Assembly (NCBI GenBank): GCA_005239635.1
Contig: SBBQ01000065.1
Coordinates: 1-46,490, forward strand
DNA length: 46,490 bases
Direction of reading: 5' to 3'
DNA from: Uliginosibacterium gangwonense
GTDB taxonomy: Bacteria > Pseudomonadota > Gammaproteobacteria > Burkholderiales > Rhodocyclaceae
Shown here piece by piece: positions 1 to 8,081 of the stretch. A program made the position numbers and the translations under genes. The first letter of the stretch is position 1. Each line of letters opens with the position of its first letter. The notes under the pieces are model-generated. The model ran no database searches, was not told the origin of the DNA, and saw only the letters and a program-made list of their open reading frames with translations.

Positions 1-55
1 GTGGCGCTCGCGAGGCCATGCCCGGAATCCGCGCCAGTACTGGCGGGAACGGACG

Positions 56-84
56 AAAAAAAACCAACCGATAAGGGTTGGTTT
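56..84 (-). terminator. Rho-independent terminator after tRNA-Phe
   Basis: Read on the minus strand, AAACCAACC and GGTTGGTTT pair around the loop CTTATC, and the second half runs into a stretch of eight T. It lies 9 bases past the tRNA 3' end. Confidence 0.85.
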
Positions 85-93
85 TTGAATTAC

Positions 94-169
<76 letters not shown>

Positions 170-182
170 GACCGAGCCCGTG

Positions 183-188
183 ATTATA
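183..188 (-). promoter_or_regulatory. -10 element of the tRNA-Phe promoter
   Basis: A perfect TATAAT on the minus strand, 13 bases before the tRNA 5' end, followed by a GC-rich discriminator (CACGGGCTCGG) typical of stringently controlled stable-RNA promoters. The -35 position (around TAGATT) is a poor match. Confidence 0.7.
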
Positions 189-255
189 TCTAAACGAGAA
201 AAATAAATCTAGCGGCTTGGGCATCGTGCTGTTCTTGCGGCGAATACGCTATTTC

Positions 256-269
256 GGTGGCCGGCCACC
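256..269. repeat. 14-base perfect palindrome GGTGGCCGGCCACC
   Basis: A self-complementary 14-mer without a loop, in the 141-base gap between the symporter stop and the tRNA. No T tract follows, so it is not an ordinary terminator. It could be a protein-binding site or chance. Confidence 0.5.
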
Positions 270-310
270 TCAGCACCTCTGTGTATAGACGGGCTAATTT
301 GTGGGGCAGG

Positions 311-1690
311 CTAACCCAATGCCTGCTGTTCGTGCTGCCGGGGCTGCTCTAAAGACAGGCCGCAAATTCTACCGATATACATTTGCAGCCAACGTCTTCG
401 GGCTCGCCGGTCTATGGTCCGCAAAGAGACCAAACCAGTCACCGCCCATGACACAGGCAATGAATAAAAAATGGGGGTGTGTAACTGCCCCTCTAACTTG
501 ACGGCTGACCATAAGCCAACCGATTGAACATCAAACTGCACCAGTAGCACAAAAACGCACAGGCCTGCCACATATCCGGCCACAATGCCTTGGGTGGTGC
601 AATGGCGCCAATACAGCGATAACAACATCGCTGGCATTAAAAGCGTGGCACCCAACGCAAAGGCGTTCAGAAAAATATCTGCCGGACTCAAGTTGCGCAT
701 TGCGAACTGCAGTAGCAACACCCCAATCACGGCCACCCAGAGGAAAGCGCTATCAGGCTCTGACTTCAGGTCCCGCAGCGGCGCATTTGCCAATCGCACG
801 AGACGACGTGCGATGTGACGTATAAGCGCGCCCACACCCAACAAAATCACTATCAACGTCGCCCACACAAAGCACGATGCCCATGCAGTTCGCTTTTGCA
901 TAACGACCACCACGTAATTCAATAGCGCATTTAACGCAGGCACCTCATGGCGCATCTCGGCCGGCACTTGGAGTACTAGCACACTCCCCAGAAGACTTGC
1001 GATCGACAACAAAACCGCGCCAACAACTAATGACAGCATGGCGACACGACGTCCTTCTCCAACGCCAACAACGTTCAGCATCCGCTCAAACAGCAGCGGA
1101 AACCCAAAGGCTGCACTGAGCAAGGCCGCCCAAGCAGAAATATCGGGCAGCTTGCTTGGCATCGCCCATGCTAAGTTTGCATCCGACACGCCGCGCATTA
1201 ACACGGCATGAATAGCAAATCCGACTAGTGCCACGGCAAATACACACAAGGCCGTCATACGAAAACGCAAGTCATCGCATAAATTTGACAGGGAAACCCC
1301 GACCAACAAAGCCACCAACACACCCCACGCTTTTGTTGCATTCACTACGCCCAACTCATGCAGTAGTGCATTCAGCGTCTGCACGCCCGCTGCGACGCAC
1401 ATTGCTGCCACAGCAATAGCCGTCAAATCGACCAAAACAGACATCGTGGGTGCGTGCAATCGATACGCAAAGAAAGACTTTAAGCTTTGGCAACCCAGCA
1501 ACCGTGCAGGCTCTGCAACAAATATTTGTGCGAGCACTAGGCTCACTAACGGCAATACGAGGAAGTAATAGTTCGCGCCCTCAAAATTCACGGGCAGCGT
1601 CATGGCTGCCAACAAATAAGTTGGCGATACCAATGCAAGCGTAAGCAACATGGCCGATGACCACACCGGCCAAGCAAGTGACTTGGTCAT
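311..1690 (-). CDS. Sodium:solute symporter-like permease (SSS/SLC5 family, short form)
   Basis: A 459-residue, very hydrophobic protein with about a dozen predicted membrane helices, probably an inner-membrane sodium-coupled carrier. The C-terminal segment PAMLLSLYWRHCTTQGIVAG matches the SSS family pattern (P-A-hydrophobic-W-R/K-x3-x-Q/K-G-x2-A-G). Near residues 65-100 a LGCQSLKSFFAYR-type segment precedes a helix, as in the family. It is about 90 residues shorter than ActP-type acetate permeases. Its start overlaps the stop of the preceding small membrane gene as ATGA, implying translational coupling, as in the YjcH-ActP pair. A two-component system lies immediately upstream, so the carrier is probably induced by its own substrate, likely a small organic acid. 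Substrate is not determinable from the sequence. Confidence 0.7.
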   Translation of the reverse strand: MTKSLAWPVWSSAMLLTLALVSPTYLLAAMTLPVNFEGANYYFLVLPLVSLVLAQIFVAEPARLLGCQSLKSFFAYRLHAPTMSVLVDLTAIAVAAMCVAAGVQTLNALLHELGVVNATKAWGVLVALLVGVSLSNLCDDLRFRMTALCVFAVALVGFAIHAVLMRGVSDANLAWAMPSKLPDISAWAALLSAAFGFPLLFERMLNVVGVGEGRRVAMLSLVVGAVLLSIASLLGSVLVLQVPAEMRHEVPALNALLNYVVVVMQKRTAWASCFVWATLIVILLGVGALIRHIARRLVRLANAPLRDLKSEPDSAFLWVAVIGVLLLQFAMRNLSPADIFLNAFALGATLLMPAMLLSLYWRHCTTQGIVAGYVAGLCVFVLLVQFDVQSVGLWSAVKLEGQLHTPIFYSLPVSWAVTGLVSLRTIDRRARRRWLQMYIGRICGLSLEQPRQHEQQALG

Positions 1691-2031
1691 ACTCGCCCAA
1701 TGCGCCTTTTGTTATTTTCATGGGCCAACATGAGACGGGCGCGATCGCTCCGCTTTGAGAGTCGCCCAAACTGCAAAAATGCAGACAACGAAACGCAAGC
1801 AACTCCAGCGAGCCACATTGGCAAAGCGCCTTCAATGAAACCACGAGAGCCGTGGGTAACACCGAGCGCCAACCAGAAGTCATGAAGGAATAGAAAAATC
1901 ACGGGCAGCAAGCAGGCTACTGCCAGCAAGGCAGTCATGCGTCTCAACACTGAATAGCGGGCACGCTTCGCCTGCAAGAATCTAGGGTCTGTTGCAATTG
2001 CCTGCCACCGGGTTTGGTTAGCGTCGTTCAT
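1687..2031 (-). CDS. Small two-helix membrane protein, DUF485-like symporter subunit
   Basis: 114 residues from ATG at 2031. A longer TTG start at 2046 is possible, but GAGGAG sits 7 bases before the ATG, which decides it. The N-terminus has the WQAIATDPRFLQAKRAR segment, resembling the 'I-x-x-x-P-x-F-x-x-L-x-x-x-R' opening of DUF485 proteins (YjcH). Two hydrophobic helices (about residues 30-50 and 70-90) and a basic tail follow. DUF485 proteins are usually encoded just before an SSS carrier, and here the stop overlaps the carrier start by 4 bases. The family call rests on the opening motif and context; overall similarity is weak. Confidence 0.6.
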   Translation of the reverse strand: MNDANQTRWQAIATDPRFLQAKRARYSVLRRMTALLAVACLLPVIFLFLHDFWLALGVTHGSRGFIEGALPMWLAGVACVSLSAFLQFGRLSKRSDRARLMLAHENNKRRIGRV

Positions 2032-2092
2032 AGCTTTACTCCTCAAACCGACGCAGCCAATTTAGGTCTGAAGTCTGACGTATGTCTGACGG

Positions 2093-3568
2093 TCAATCAC
2101 CCACCACCCTCACGGAGTCCGTTTGCATGGATTGAATACGGCGCAAACGGACTCGCATCACACAGCCTGAATGCCGCTTAGGCGCATCAACTTCAATATG
2201 CGCCTGATGCATTTGTACGATCTCGCTCACAATCGACAAGCCCAAACCACTGCCCATGGCGGCATTTCCCAGTACACGATAAAAGCGCTCGAACACATGT
2301 TCACGCTCCTCGAGCGGTATACCTGGGCCATTATCTTCAACCTCAACCACCGCCTCTTCCGTCGCCAGCAAGCGAACCGTAACCACGCCACCATTCGGCG
2401 TGTATTTCAGGGCGTTATCGATGAGGTTTTTGAATAGCTCACGCAGCAAAATTGGATTACCACTGATCAACAATGGCCAGTGTGTCGTCTCCAACCCCAA
2501 ATCAATGCGCTTTGCCAATGCCCGTGGAAAAAACTCTTCGATGATTGAAGGCAAAAGCTTTTCAAGGTCGACCTCTTCAAATGCATGCGTGACCTCGGAG
2601 GTTGCCTCTGTTCGCGCCAGTACCAATAATTGATTAATCAAATGCGCCGTACGATCAGTACTCTCGTTAATTTGCTGCAAGCTGCGACGCATCTGCTGCT
2701 CATCGCCTTCACTCAAAGCGATTTCAACCTGCATCTTCAAGCCTGCTAGTGGCGTGCGCATTTGGTGTGCCGCGTCTGCAATAAAACGTTGCTGCGCACT
2801 CTGATAACGCTCCAACCTTGCCATCAATTCATTAAAGGCATCAATCATCGGCACCACTTCGTCTGGCAACCCGCGAATGCTAATGACGGACAAATCACCC
2901 GGACGCCGACGCTGGATCATTCGCCGCAAACGCGCTAGTGGCGCAATGCCACGACCCAGACCTAAATAGACCAGCACAACCGCAATTGGAATAAATACAA
3001 ACTGTGGGAGCAACACACCTGAAACGATGCGCCCTGCGAGCAACGCACGTTTATTGCGTGTCTCACCCACTTGGACCATCACGGGAATATCACCAGGCTT
3101 CGTTGCTTGATTGATCAGCACAGAAGCAATACGAATTTCTTCACCTTGCCACATCAAGTCACGAAACATTACTTGATTGGGTTCTTCTTGCGGGGCCAGC
3201 TGTGGGGGCGGCAGAAAATCAGCGCCGGCCACAACCTCACCTCGCGTGCCGCGAATTTGGTAGTAGAAGCGATCGTCCGCATCGCCCTGCAACAACGCGC
3301 GGACTTGATTACTAACTTCCGAAACCGCCTGGCCGCTTGGCGAAATATGCACTAAGCGCGCAATCGCATGTGCCTGCTCTTGTAGCGCACGATCATACGG
3401 TTGATTGGCAATATGATTGGCAACAAGATGTGTCACCGCCACACTGAGCGGCCACAGAAACATGAGGGGCGCGAGCATCCAATCTAAGATCTCGCCAAAC
3501 AAAGAACTCTGTTCGGCGCGTCGCTTTACCGCTCGACGCGTGGTCGTTCTTTTTTTACGCAGCTGCAT
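2093..3568 (-). CDS. Sensor histidine kinase, TctE/QseC-like
   Basis: 491 residues. A basic N-terminus precedes a membrane helix (about 30-50), then a periplasmic sensor region of the two-component sensor N-terminal type (about 55-185), a second helix (about 190-215) and a HAMP-like linker. The dimerisation box FIADAAHQMRTPL puts the phosphorylated histidine at residue 268. The ATPase domain shows the N box (NLIDNALKYTPNGG, key Asn about 385), G1 (DNGPGIP) and G2 (GSGLGLSIV). The start overlaps the response regulator end by 14 bases, so the two are co-translated. The DUF485/SSS pair follows after a 61-base gap. By analogy with TctD/TctE it probably senses a carboxylate or other small solute and controls the adjacent carrier; that is inference. 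Confidence 0.85.
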   Translation of the reverse strand: MQLRKKRTTTRRAVKRRAEQSSLFGEILDWMLAPLMFLWPLSVAVTHLVANHIANQPYDRALQEQAHAIARLVHISPSGQAVSEVSNQVRALLQGDADDRFYYQIRGTRGEVVAGADFLPPPQLAPQEEPNQVMFRDLMWQGEEIRIASVLINQATKPGDIPVMVQVGETRNKRALLAGRIVSGVLLPQFVFIPIAVVLVYLGLGRGIAPLARLRRMIQRRRPGDLSVISIRGLPDEVVPMIDAFNELMARLERYQSAQQRFIADAAHQMRTPLAGLKMQVEIALSEGDEQQMRRSLQQINESTDRTAHLINQLLVLARTEATSEVTHAFEEVDLEKLLPSIIEEFFPRALAKRIDLGLETTHWPLLISGNPILLRELFKNLIDNALKYTPNGGVVTVRLLATEEAVVEVEDNGPGIPLEEREHVFERFYRVLGNAAMGSGLGLSIVSEIVQMHQAHIEVDAPKRHSGCVMRVRLRRIQSMQTDSVRVVGD

Positions 3569-4229
3569 CGGGCCGTTCCAAACAATAGCCTAGGCCCCGT
3601 ACAGTTGAAATTCGAATACCTGAGGTTTCAATTTTTTTGCGCAGGCGATGCACATAAACTTCGATCGCATTCGTGCTCACCTCTTCACCCCAACCGCACA
3701 AATGGTCTACTAGTTGGTCTTTGCTCACCAAACGTCCCGCGCGTAGTAACAACACCTCAAGCAAGGCTAATTCGCGGGCAGAAAGCTCCAGCATCTGCTC
3801 GCCCACACGTGCAACACGATCTGTTTGGTCGTATGACAGCTGTCCAACCTTAATACTGGTCGGCATACCCGTACCACGGCGCATCAAGGCACGTGCGCGC
3901 GCCTCTAGCTCGGGCAAGGCAAAAGGCTTGCACATATAGTCGTCAGCGCCGGCATCCAAGCCTTTTACGCGATCTTCAACTGATTCTTGTGCAGTGAGAA
4001 TGAGCACAGGCGTCGTCACACGGCGCGCCCGTAAGCGCTTTAGTACTTCAAGCCCAGACATTTTGGGCAAGCCGATATCTAACACCACGAGATCAAATTT
4101 TTGTGCGTGCAGCACGCTATCCGCATCAATACCGTTATTCACATGATCAACTGCAAAGCCCGCCCGCTTTAAGGAATGCAGCAAACCTTCTGCAATCAGC
4201 GGATCGTCTTCCACCAGCAAAATGTGCAT
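3555..4229 (-). CDS. Response regulator, OmpR family (TctD/QseB-like)
   Basis: 224 residues. The receiver domain begins MHILLVEDD, with the acidic pocket D8/D9 and phospho-acceptor D51 (LVVLDIGLP), followed by the conserved KPF lysine. The C-terminal winged helix carries the family segments LSARELALLEVLL and VYVHRLRKKIE...TVRGLGY. ATG at 4229 is chosen because GGGAG lies 5 bases upstream; an in-frame extension to a GTG at 4256 adds ten residues not typical of the family. Direct CTTACG repeats at 4295-4311, spaced like OmpR-family half-sites, suggest autoregulation. It is the first gene of the operon. Confidence 0.88.
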   Translation of the reverse strand: MHILLVEDDPLIAEGLLHSLKRAGFAVDHVNNGIDADSVLHAQKFDLVVLDIGLPKMSGLEVLKRLRARRVTTPVLILTAQESVEDRVKGLDAGADDYMCKPFALPELEARARALMRRGTGMPTSIKVGQLSYDQTDRVARVGEQMLELSARELALLEVLLLRAGRLVSKDQLVDHLCGWGEEVSTNAIEVYVHRLRKKIETSGIRISTVRGLGYCLERPDAAA

Positions 4230-4294
4230 ATCAGCTCCCAAGTTCTGTGCACACACATTGGATTGAGCCTACCCGACCACAAATACCCATTTTA

Positions 4295-4311
4295 CGTAAG
4301 GGTATCGTAAG
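4295..4311 (-). promoter_or_regulatory. Candidate response-regulator box (CTTACG direct repeat, 11-base period)
   Basis: On the minus strand CTTACG-N5-CTTACG lies 65 bases before the regulator start. An 11-base repeat period is the usual geometry for OmpR/PhoB-type dimers on one DNA face. The second repeat overlaps an inverted pair, ATACCC/GGGTAT (4283-4305). Confidence 0.45.
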
Positions 4312-4722
4312 CGCACAGAAATAACCTCTGCGCAGCTGTTCTCCTTTCCGGTCTCGGGGGTGTTGGCATAAAAACCAAACCCCGGGGGGTGGGCCGATCC
4401 CTGCACGGCACCATCACCCACCGACTTTTCCCGCTTTATTGTTCTAATTTTTGCTTTGGCTATTTTTGCCATTTGCCTGCAGATTCTGCTGCTTACTAAC
4501 CAGCACACATTTAGCTGCCACAGGCACATTGCCTGCACGATGTCTTGATACTGCGCTTTGCCGCACAATATAAACGGCATTATCGCTGAATCATATTCGG
4601 CATGGAACAGTTAGCTCAGGTTTCCGCTTAAACCCCAGCACCATCTACACTAGCGAGCGTCAAAACTGACAACAGCGCACAGTTTGCCAATACAACGCAT
4701 GCACCACAGCAATTTAAAGGCG
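4312..4722. other. Non-coding stretch between the response regulator and the PEP-CTERM gene
   Basis: No convincing gene. A minus-strand open frame here has no recognisable protein features and poor codon texture. It holds a CCCCCCGGGG run (about 4380-4390), an exact copy of the overrepresented octamer (4684-4691), and presumably the promoter of the two-component operon. Confidence 0.5.
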
Positions 4723-4754
4723 AAAAAAAACCGCTGGCGAACCAGCGGTTTTTT
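4723..4754 (-). terminator. Rho-independent terminator of the PEP-CTERM gene
   Basis: Minus strand: CCGCTGG and CCAGCGG pair around a TTCG tetraloop, flanked by A6 before and T8 after. It begins 17 bases past the stop codon. A and T tracts on both sides could let it act in either direction. Confidence 0.93.
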
Positions 4755-4771
4755 AATTTCGCTTGCGCGAA

Positions 4772-5578
4772 TTAGGCTGACTTACGACGACGGCTCATGC
4801 CGAAGGCGCCCAGCAGACCCAGACCGGCCAGAGCCAGTGAGCCCGGTTCCGGCACGAATTGTGCGGAGCCGTTGTGGTTCAGCGTCAAGCGCATCTGGCC
4901 ACCAGCCACAGCAAAGTTTGATGACAAACCGGTGATTTGGTCAACGTTCATATCAACGCGCAGGAAGCGATCCAGCGTATCAACATCGAAACCACCTTCA
5001 GAGAAGGTTGAAACGAGGGTGTTGTAACCGAACTGCAGTACGCAAGAACCGTTGTTACCGTTGATGTTGAAGATCGTGCAGTTTGAGCCGGGCATTGCAG
5101 GTGCAGCCACGCCGATCAAAGTGCTTGAACCAATATCAAAGTCACCATTAGGGTTGGTGTCGTAATAGATGTTCAGGAAAGTCGGGCCGCCGAAACCAAC
5201 GACCACTGCTCCACCCGGCAGTACGCTTTGCACTTGGCCGGCCAGCAAACCACCACCAGCGCCGGTGAAGGTTGCATAAAGCTCGTAGCTAGTGCCAAGG
5301 CCGCTGACGCCAATAGGCACAGCACCGCCAGTTGGGCGGCTGAAACTTACGCCAGCTACCAAGCCAGTTTCAACAAAGGTGTCGCCAGCGCTAACCGTGC
5401 CAGAGCCATCCGTGTCAAACAGGGTTACAGCTGAACCATCTCCCACACCCGTCAACGTGATTTGACGGAAGTCGAAGCTGTTTGTACCACCCAGCGCAGC
5501 ATTGCTGAAGTGGGTCGGCGTAGCGCTTGCCACCAGCGGAGCTGCCAGCAGGGCTGCCAGGATTGTTTTCTTAAACAT
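4772..5578 (-). CDS. PEP-CTERM sorting-domain protein
   Basis: 268 residues, exported. The signal peptide is MFKKTILAALLAAPLVASA. The body is rich in Gly, Ser, Thr and Asn with a low-complexity beta-type texture and two cysteines (SNCTIFNINGNNGSC) that could form a disulfide. The C-terminal 26 residues are a textbook PEP-CTERM signal: PEP at about 243-245, a short hydrophobic helix (LALAGLGLLGAFG), then the basic tail MSRRRKSA. Such proteins are anchored and then cleaved by exosortase for release to the surface or biofilm matrix. AGGAG lies 8 bases before the ATG. A candidate sigma-54 promoter is at 5637-5651 and a strong terminator follows. An exosortase-associated acyltransferase lies 3.4 kb away; no exosortase is in the window. 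Confidence 0.93.
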   Translation of the reverse strand: MFKKTILAALLAAPLVASATPTHFSNAALGGTNSFDFRQITLTGVGDGSAVTLFDTDGSGTVSAGDTFVETGLVAGVSFSRPTGGAVPIGVSGLGTSYELYATFTGAGGGLLAGQVQSVLPGGAVVVGFGGPTFLNIYYDTNPNGDFDIGSSTLIGVAAPAMPGSNCTIFNINGNNGSCVLQFGYNTLVSTFSEGGFDVDTLDRFLRVDMNVDQITGLSSNFAVAGGQMRLTLNHNGSAQFVPEPGSLALAGLGLLGAFGMSRRRKSA

Positions 5579-5601
5579 ATTAAATCTCCTAAAATTTGCT
5601 G

Positions 5602-5623
5602 GAGGCGATTGCCTCAGCGCCTC
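5602..5623 (-). promoter_or_regulatory. 5' UTR stem-loop of the PEP-CTERM mRNA
   Basis: GAGGCG and CGCCTC pair around a 10-base loop, almost exactly at the start expected from the sigma-54 element. A 5'-terminal hairpin could stabilise the transcript. The ribosome site lies outside it. Confidence 0.45.
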
Positions 5624-5636
5624 TGGGCTACTAAAA

Positions 5637-5651
5637 GCAAACCACAGTCCA
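5637..5651 (-). promoter_or_regulatory. Candidate sigma-54 (-24/-12) promoter of the PEP-CTERM gene
   Basis: Minus strand TGGACTGTGGTTTGC followed by TTTT. It keeps the invariant GG and GC dinucleotides at exactly the required 12-base offset, the TTGC box and the usual T-rich follow-on; the CAC after GG is not kept. The expected start lies about 47 bases before the ATG. RpoN-dependent control of PEP-CTERM genes by PrsK/PrsR is known in other betaproteobacteria. Confidence 0.6.
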
Positions 5652-5793
5652 CTTTTTTAAACAATTTTATAAGCAGATGTTTTTATTGTTGTTTTTATTT
5701 TTATTTGAGACGTTGAAAGCTTGCTTTTCTAGGCCAAGTGGAGGCATTGTAAATATTGCCGACAGCGTTTTTTTGGGGATAAAACCCATGTCA

Positions 5794-7245
5794 TTAAAAG
5801 GCGTATCGCATTTCGCCGTACACGCGATCTGACCGGTCGAATCGGCCAAAGAATGATGAGCTGGGGCCACCAAAGGCATCCAAGCCAAATTGCCAACGCA
5901 CGTTACCCTGGTTCAGGATCAGCTTAGGACGGAACATCCATTCGGCACGATTAAGCCCATGCACAGCTAGCGCCTCCGCCTCCCAACCGTCGCCAAGCTT
6001 GGTATTAACGAGGAAGGTTAGGCCGCTTTCGTAGCGATTGAAGCCCGTTTCTTGGTCGTAATCTAAGAAAGCACGCTGATAAAGCTGAACATTGAGGCGT
6101 GTGTCATGTTCCGTGGTGTGGTCTAGACCGACGGCCCAATCCATGGTTTTGAGCGGTACGAGGCCATCGGCTTCAGAGAGCCGCGTCACCGAAAACTGAC
6201 GACCGCGGGTGTACACGGCTTCGGCTCGCAACACACCAAACCCAACATCCGTGCTTAATGTGCCGCCTACCTGTTTAATGCGCGCATGGATCGGCGCAAA
6301 ACTGAGGGGCGCCAAGGAGCGGCGCTCAAATGAAGCTTGATTGTCGCGGCTACTATAAGCAAAGCCCGATAGATCCCACCCACCAATTTCACGCGTTAGG
6401 CGCAAACCAACGTTACCGCCTGCGCTTGGACGTTCATCCGCCGTAATAATAGTGCCCGCTGGGGGGCGGACTGGGTAAAAATCGGCACCCGGTTTGCCAA
6501 TGCGGTCGACGGTCGGGACAGGAATCCAAATAAATTCAGAATGCCAATCTTCGCCAAAATGTTCAGCGCGCACCGCCCATTGCGGCAAACGCATTTGCTC
6601 AAATTCGGGCAGCAGAAATTCGCGCATATCACGCGGAGAAACGACGTCGGCGAGGAACAAACCGACCATCTCGCCCCACACAATGTGCTGACCACCCACG
6701 CGCCAATCTAAGCCACCGGCGCTAAAGTCTAGGTAGGTTTCGCGAAACTGCAGATCAGCCCGCTGGTCTTTGCGTACATCAGATGTGTAATAGGAGCGTC
6801 CGTTAAAGTAGGCCGCATCCGCATCAAGACGGCCGCTGATTTTGTATTTCAAGCCTTCGCCCAAGCTGCCCGTATTGACCAGCTCTAAACGCCCACGCAG
6901 CTTAGACCAGTGCGCGGGATGCGGCGTCGTAAACGCAGAGCTAAATTCGACAAAACCAGTGGTGCGACTTCCTTGCTCAGGTGCTGCGTCACGACTTTTA
7001 CTAGCCGGCGAACCTGCCGTCGAACCGAGATCTGCCACTTGATCTGCCGCCGCCAAATCAACCAGATCCGCTGCTGCAAGCTGCATGCGCGGCTTGGCAG
7101 GCTGCGCCGTGCCAAGCAAACCTTCAGCAAATGCAACCTGCCCCATACTCGCACACAAGGCGGCTGTAACAAGCTGCCTTAGGCGGCCACGCGACACTTG
7201 GCTGGCGGACCGACTAAAAGTACGCTTTTTATTGTGTTTTGCCAT
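5794..7245 (-). CDS. Outer-membrane beta-barrel protein, DUF1302-like
   Basis: 483 residues from ATG at 7245, preceded by a GGAGAGG ribosome site inside the end of the ABC ATPase gene (1-base gap). A long basic n-region and hydrophobic stretch end at VAFA|EG, a plausible signal peptidase site. A proline/alanine-rich linker follows, then alternating-residue beta strands with aromatic girdles. The segments FRETYLDF, GGQHIVWGEMVG and DVVSPRDMREFLLPE resemble the DUF1302 'RE-x-Y ... GxQ-x-V-WGE ... D-x-x-x-P-D-x-R' pattern, and the chain ends in Phe (MRYAF), the usual outer-membrane barrel signature. With the ATPase and the LolA-like gene it probably forms an envelope lipid or lipoprotein trafficking set; cargo unknown. 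Confidence 0.72.
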   Translation of the reverse strand: MAKHNKKRTFSRSASQVSRGRLRQLVTAALCASMGQVAFAEGLLGTAQPAKPRMQLAAADLVDLAAADQVADLGSTAGSPASKSRDAAPEQGSRTTGFVEFSSAFTTPHPAHWSKLRGRLELVNTGSLGEGLKYKISGRLDADAAYFNGRSYYTSDVRKDQRADLQFRETYLDFSAGGLDWRVGGQHIVWGEMVGLFLADVVSPRDMREFLLPEFEQMRLPQWAVRAEHFGEDWHSEFIWIPVPTVDRIGKPGADFYPVRPPAGTIITADERPSAGGNVGLRLTREIGGWDLSGFAYSSRDNQASFERRSLAPLSFAPIHARIKQVGGTLSTDVGFGVLRAEAVYTRGRQFSVTRLSEADGLVPLKTMDWAVGLDHTTEHDTRLNVQLYQRAFLDYDQETGFNRYESGLTFLVNTKLGDGWEAEALAVHGLNRAEWMFRPKLILNQGNVRWQFGLDAFGGPSSSFFGRFDRSDRVYGEMRYAF

Positions 7246-7246
7246 G

Positions 7247-8014
7247 CTAAGACCTCTCCTTTGCGCCGGCTGCGGCAAGCTTGCGTCTGCGTCGTTCGCT
7301 TACGTAAGCCCACTGATTTTCAGCGTCGCGCACCCCCAAAAGTGAAATTTGCCCGTCATCAATTCGCACCAAACGGTCTGCCATCGACATTACACGCTTG
7401 TCATGGGTCGAAAATATAAAGGTTGTGTGCAAATTTCGGTTAATTTCTTTCATCAAAGCGAGAATACTGTCACCCGTTTTGCGATCCAAATTGGCCGTTG
7501 GCTCGTCCGCCAGCACGATACTCGGCTGAATAGCCAAGGCGCGCGCAATGGCAACACGCTGGCGTTGCCCGCCAGACAGTTGATTAGGCCGATGACCCGC
7601 CTTGTCGCGCAGCCCGACAACTTCTAGAAAAAAATCGACCCGGCGCTTACGTTCTTCTGGGCTAACATCGCTGCGATACAACAGGGGATATTCGACATTT
7701 TCGGCAGCAGTAAGCACCGGCAATAGATTAAAGGTCTGGAAAATAAAGCCGATGGTCTTTGCACGGAGTTCAGCGAGCTGATCGGGTGTTTTGCCACTCA
7801 CATCTTGATTGTTGATCAGGATGCGGCCTTGTGAAGGCGTGTCAATGCAACCAATTAGGTTGAGCAGGGTCGACTTACCGCTACCCGATGGGCCGGCGAT
7901 AGCGAGGAACACCCCACTCTCAATGTCGAGCGTAATATCGCGCAAGGCCAATACCTGCTGGTCACCCAGCATGTAATCCTTGTAGACACCTTCGACCCTG
8001 ACAACAACGCTCAT
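7247..8014 (-). CDS. ABC transporter ATP-binding protein, LolD/MacB type
   Basis: 255 residues, a complete nucleotide-binding domain: Walker A GPSGSGKST (41-49), Q-loop Gln93, signature LSGGQ (146-150), Walker B IVLADE (166-171), D-loop NLD (175-177) and switch His204 (STHD). The sequence around the Q-loop (GFIFQTFNLLPVLTAAENVEYPL) is typical of the LolD/MacB/FtsE group, which partners FtsX-like permeases and pulls lipoproteins or other substrates from the inner membrane. No permease gene is in the window. The next gene downstream is the barrel at 5794-7245; upstream and divergent, 67 bases from start to start, is the LolA-like gene. A basic tail of about 30 residues (RRRRKLAAAGAKERS at its end) extends past the domain. 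Confidence 0.9.
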   Translation of the reverse strand: MSVVVRVEGVYKDYMLGDQQVLALRDITLDIESGVFLAIAGPSGSGKSTLLNLIGCIDTPSQGRILINNQDVSGKTPDQLAELRAKTIGFIFQTFNLLPVLTAAENVEYPLLYRSDVSPEERKRRVDFFLEVVGLRDKAGHRPNQLSGGQRQRVAIARALAIQPSIVLADEPTANLDRKTGDSILALMKEINRNLHTTFIFSTHDKRVMSMADRLVRIDDGQISLLGVRDAENQWAYVSERRRRKLAAAGAKERS

Positions 8015-8081
8015 TGATTCCCCTGCTCTTGATGGCTTTACTGGCGGAAAATTGCATCAACCGAAACAAAACTGGCAGAAC

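Noticed and set aside
32-45. CGCCAGTACTGGCG palindrome near the window edge
   Set aside because: A 14-base palindrome at the edge with no neighbouring gene; nothing supports a function.
4269-4580. 103-residue minus-strand ORF upstream of the response regulator
   Set aside because: No ribosome site or protein-like pattern, and it overlaps the regulator's promoter and repeats.
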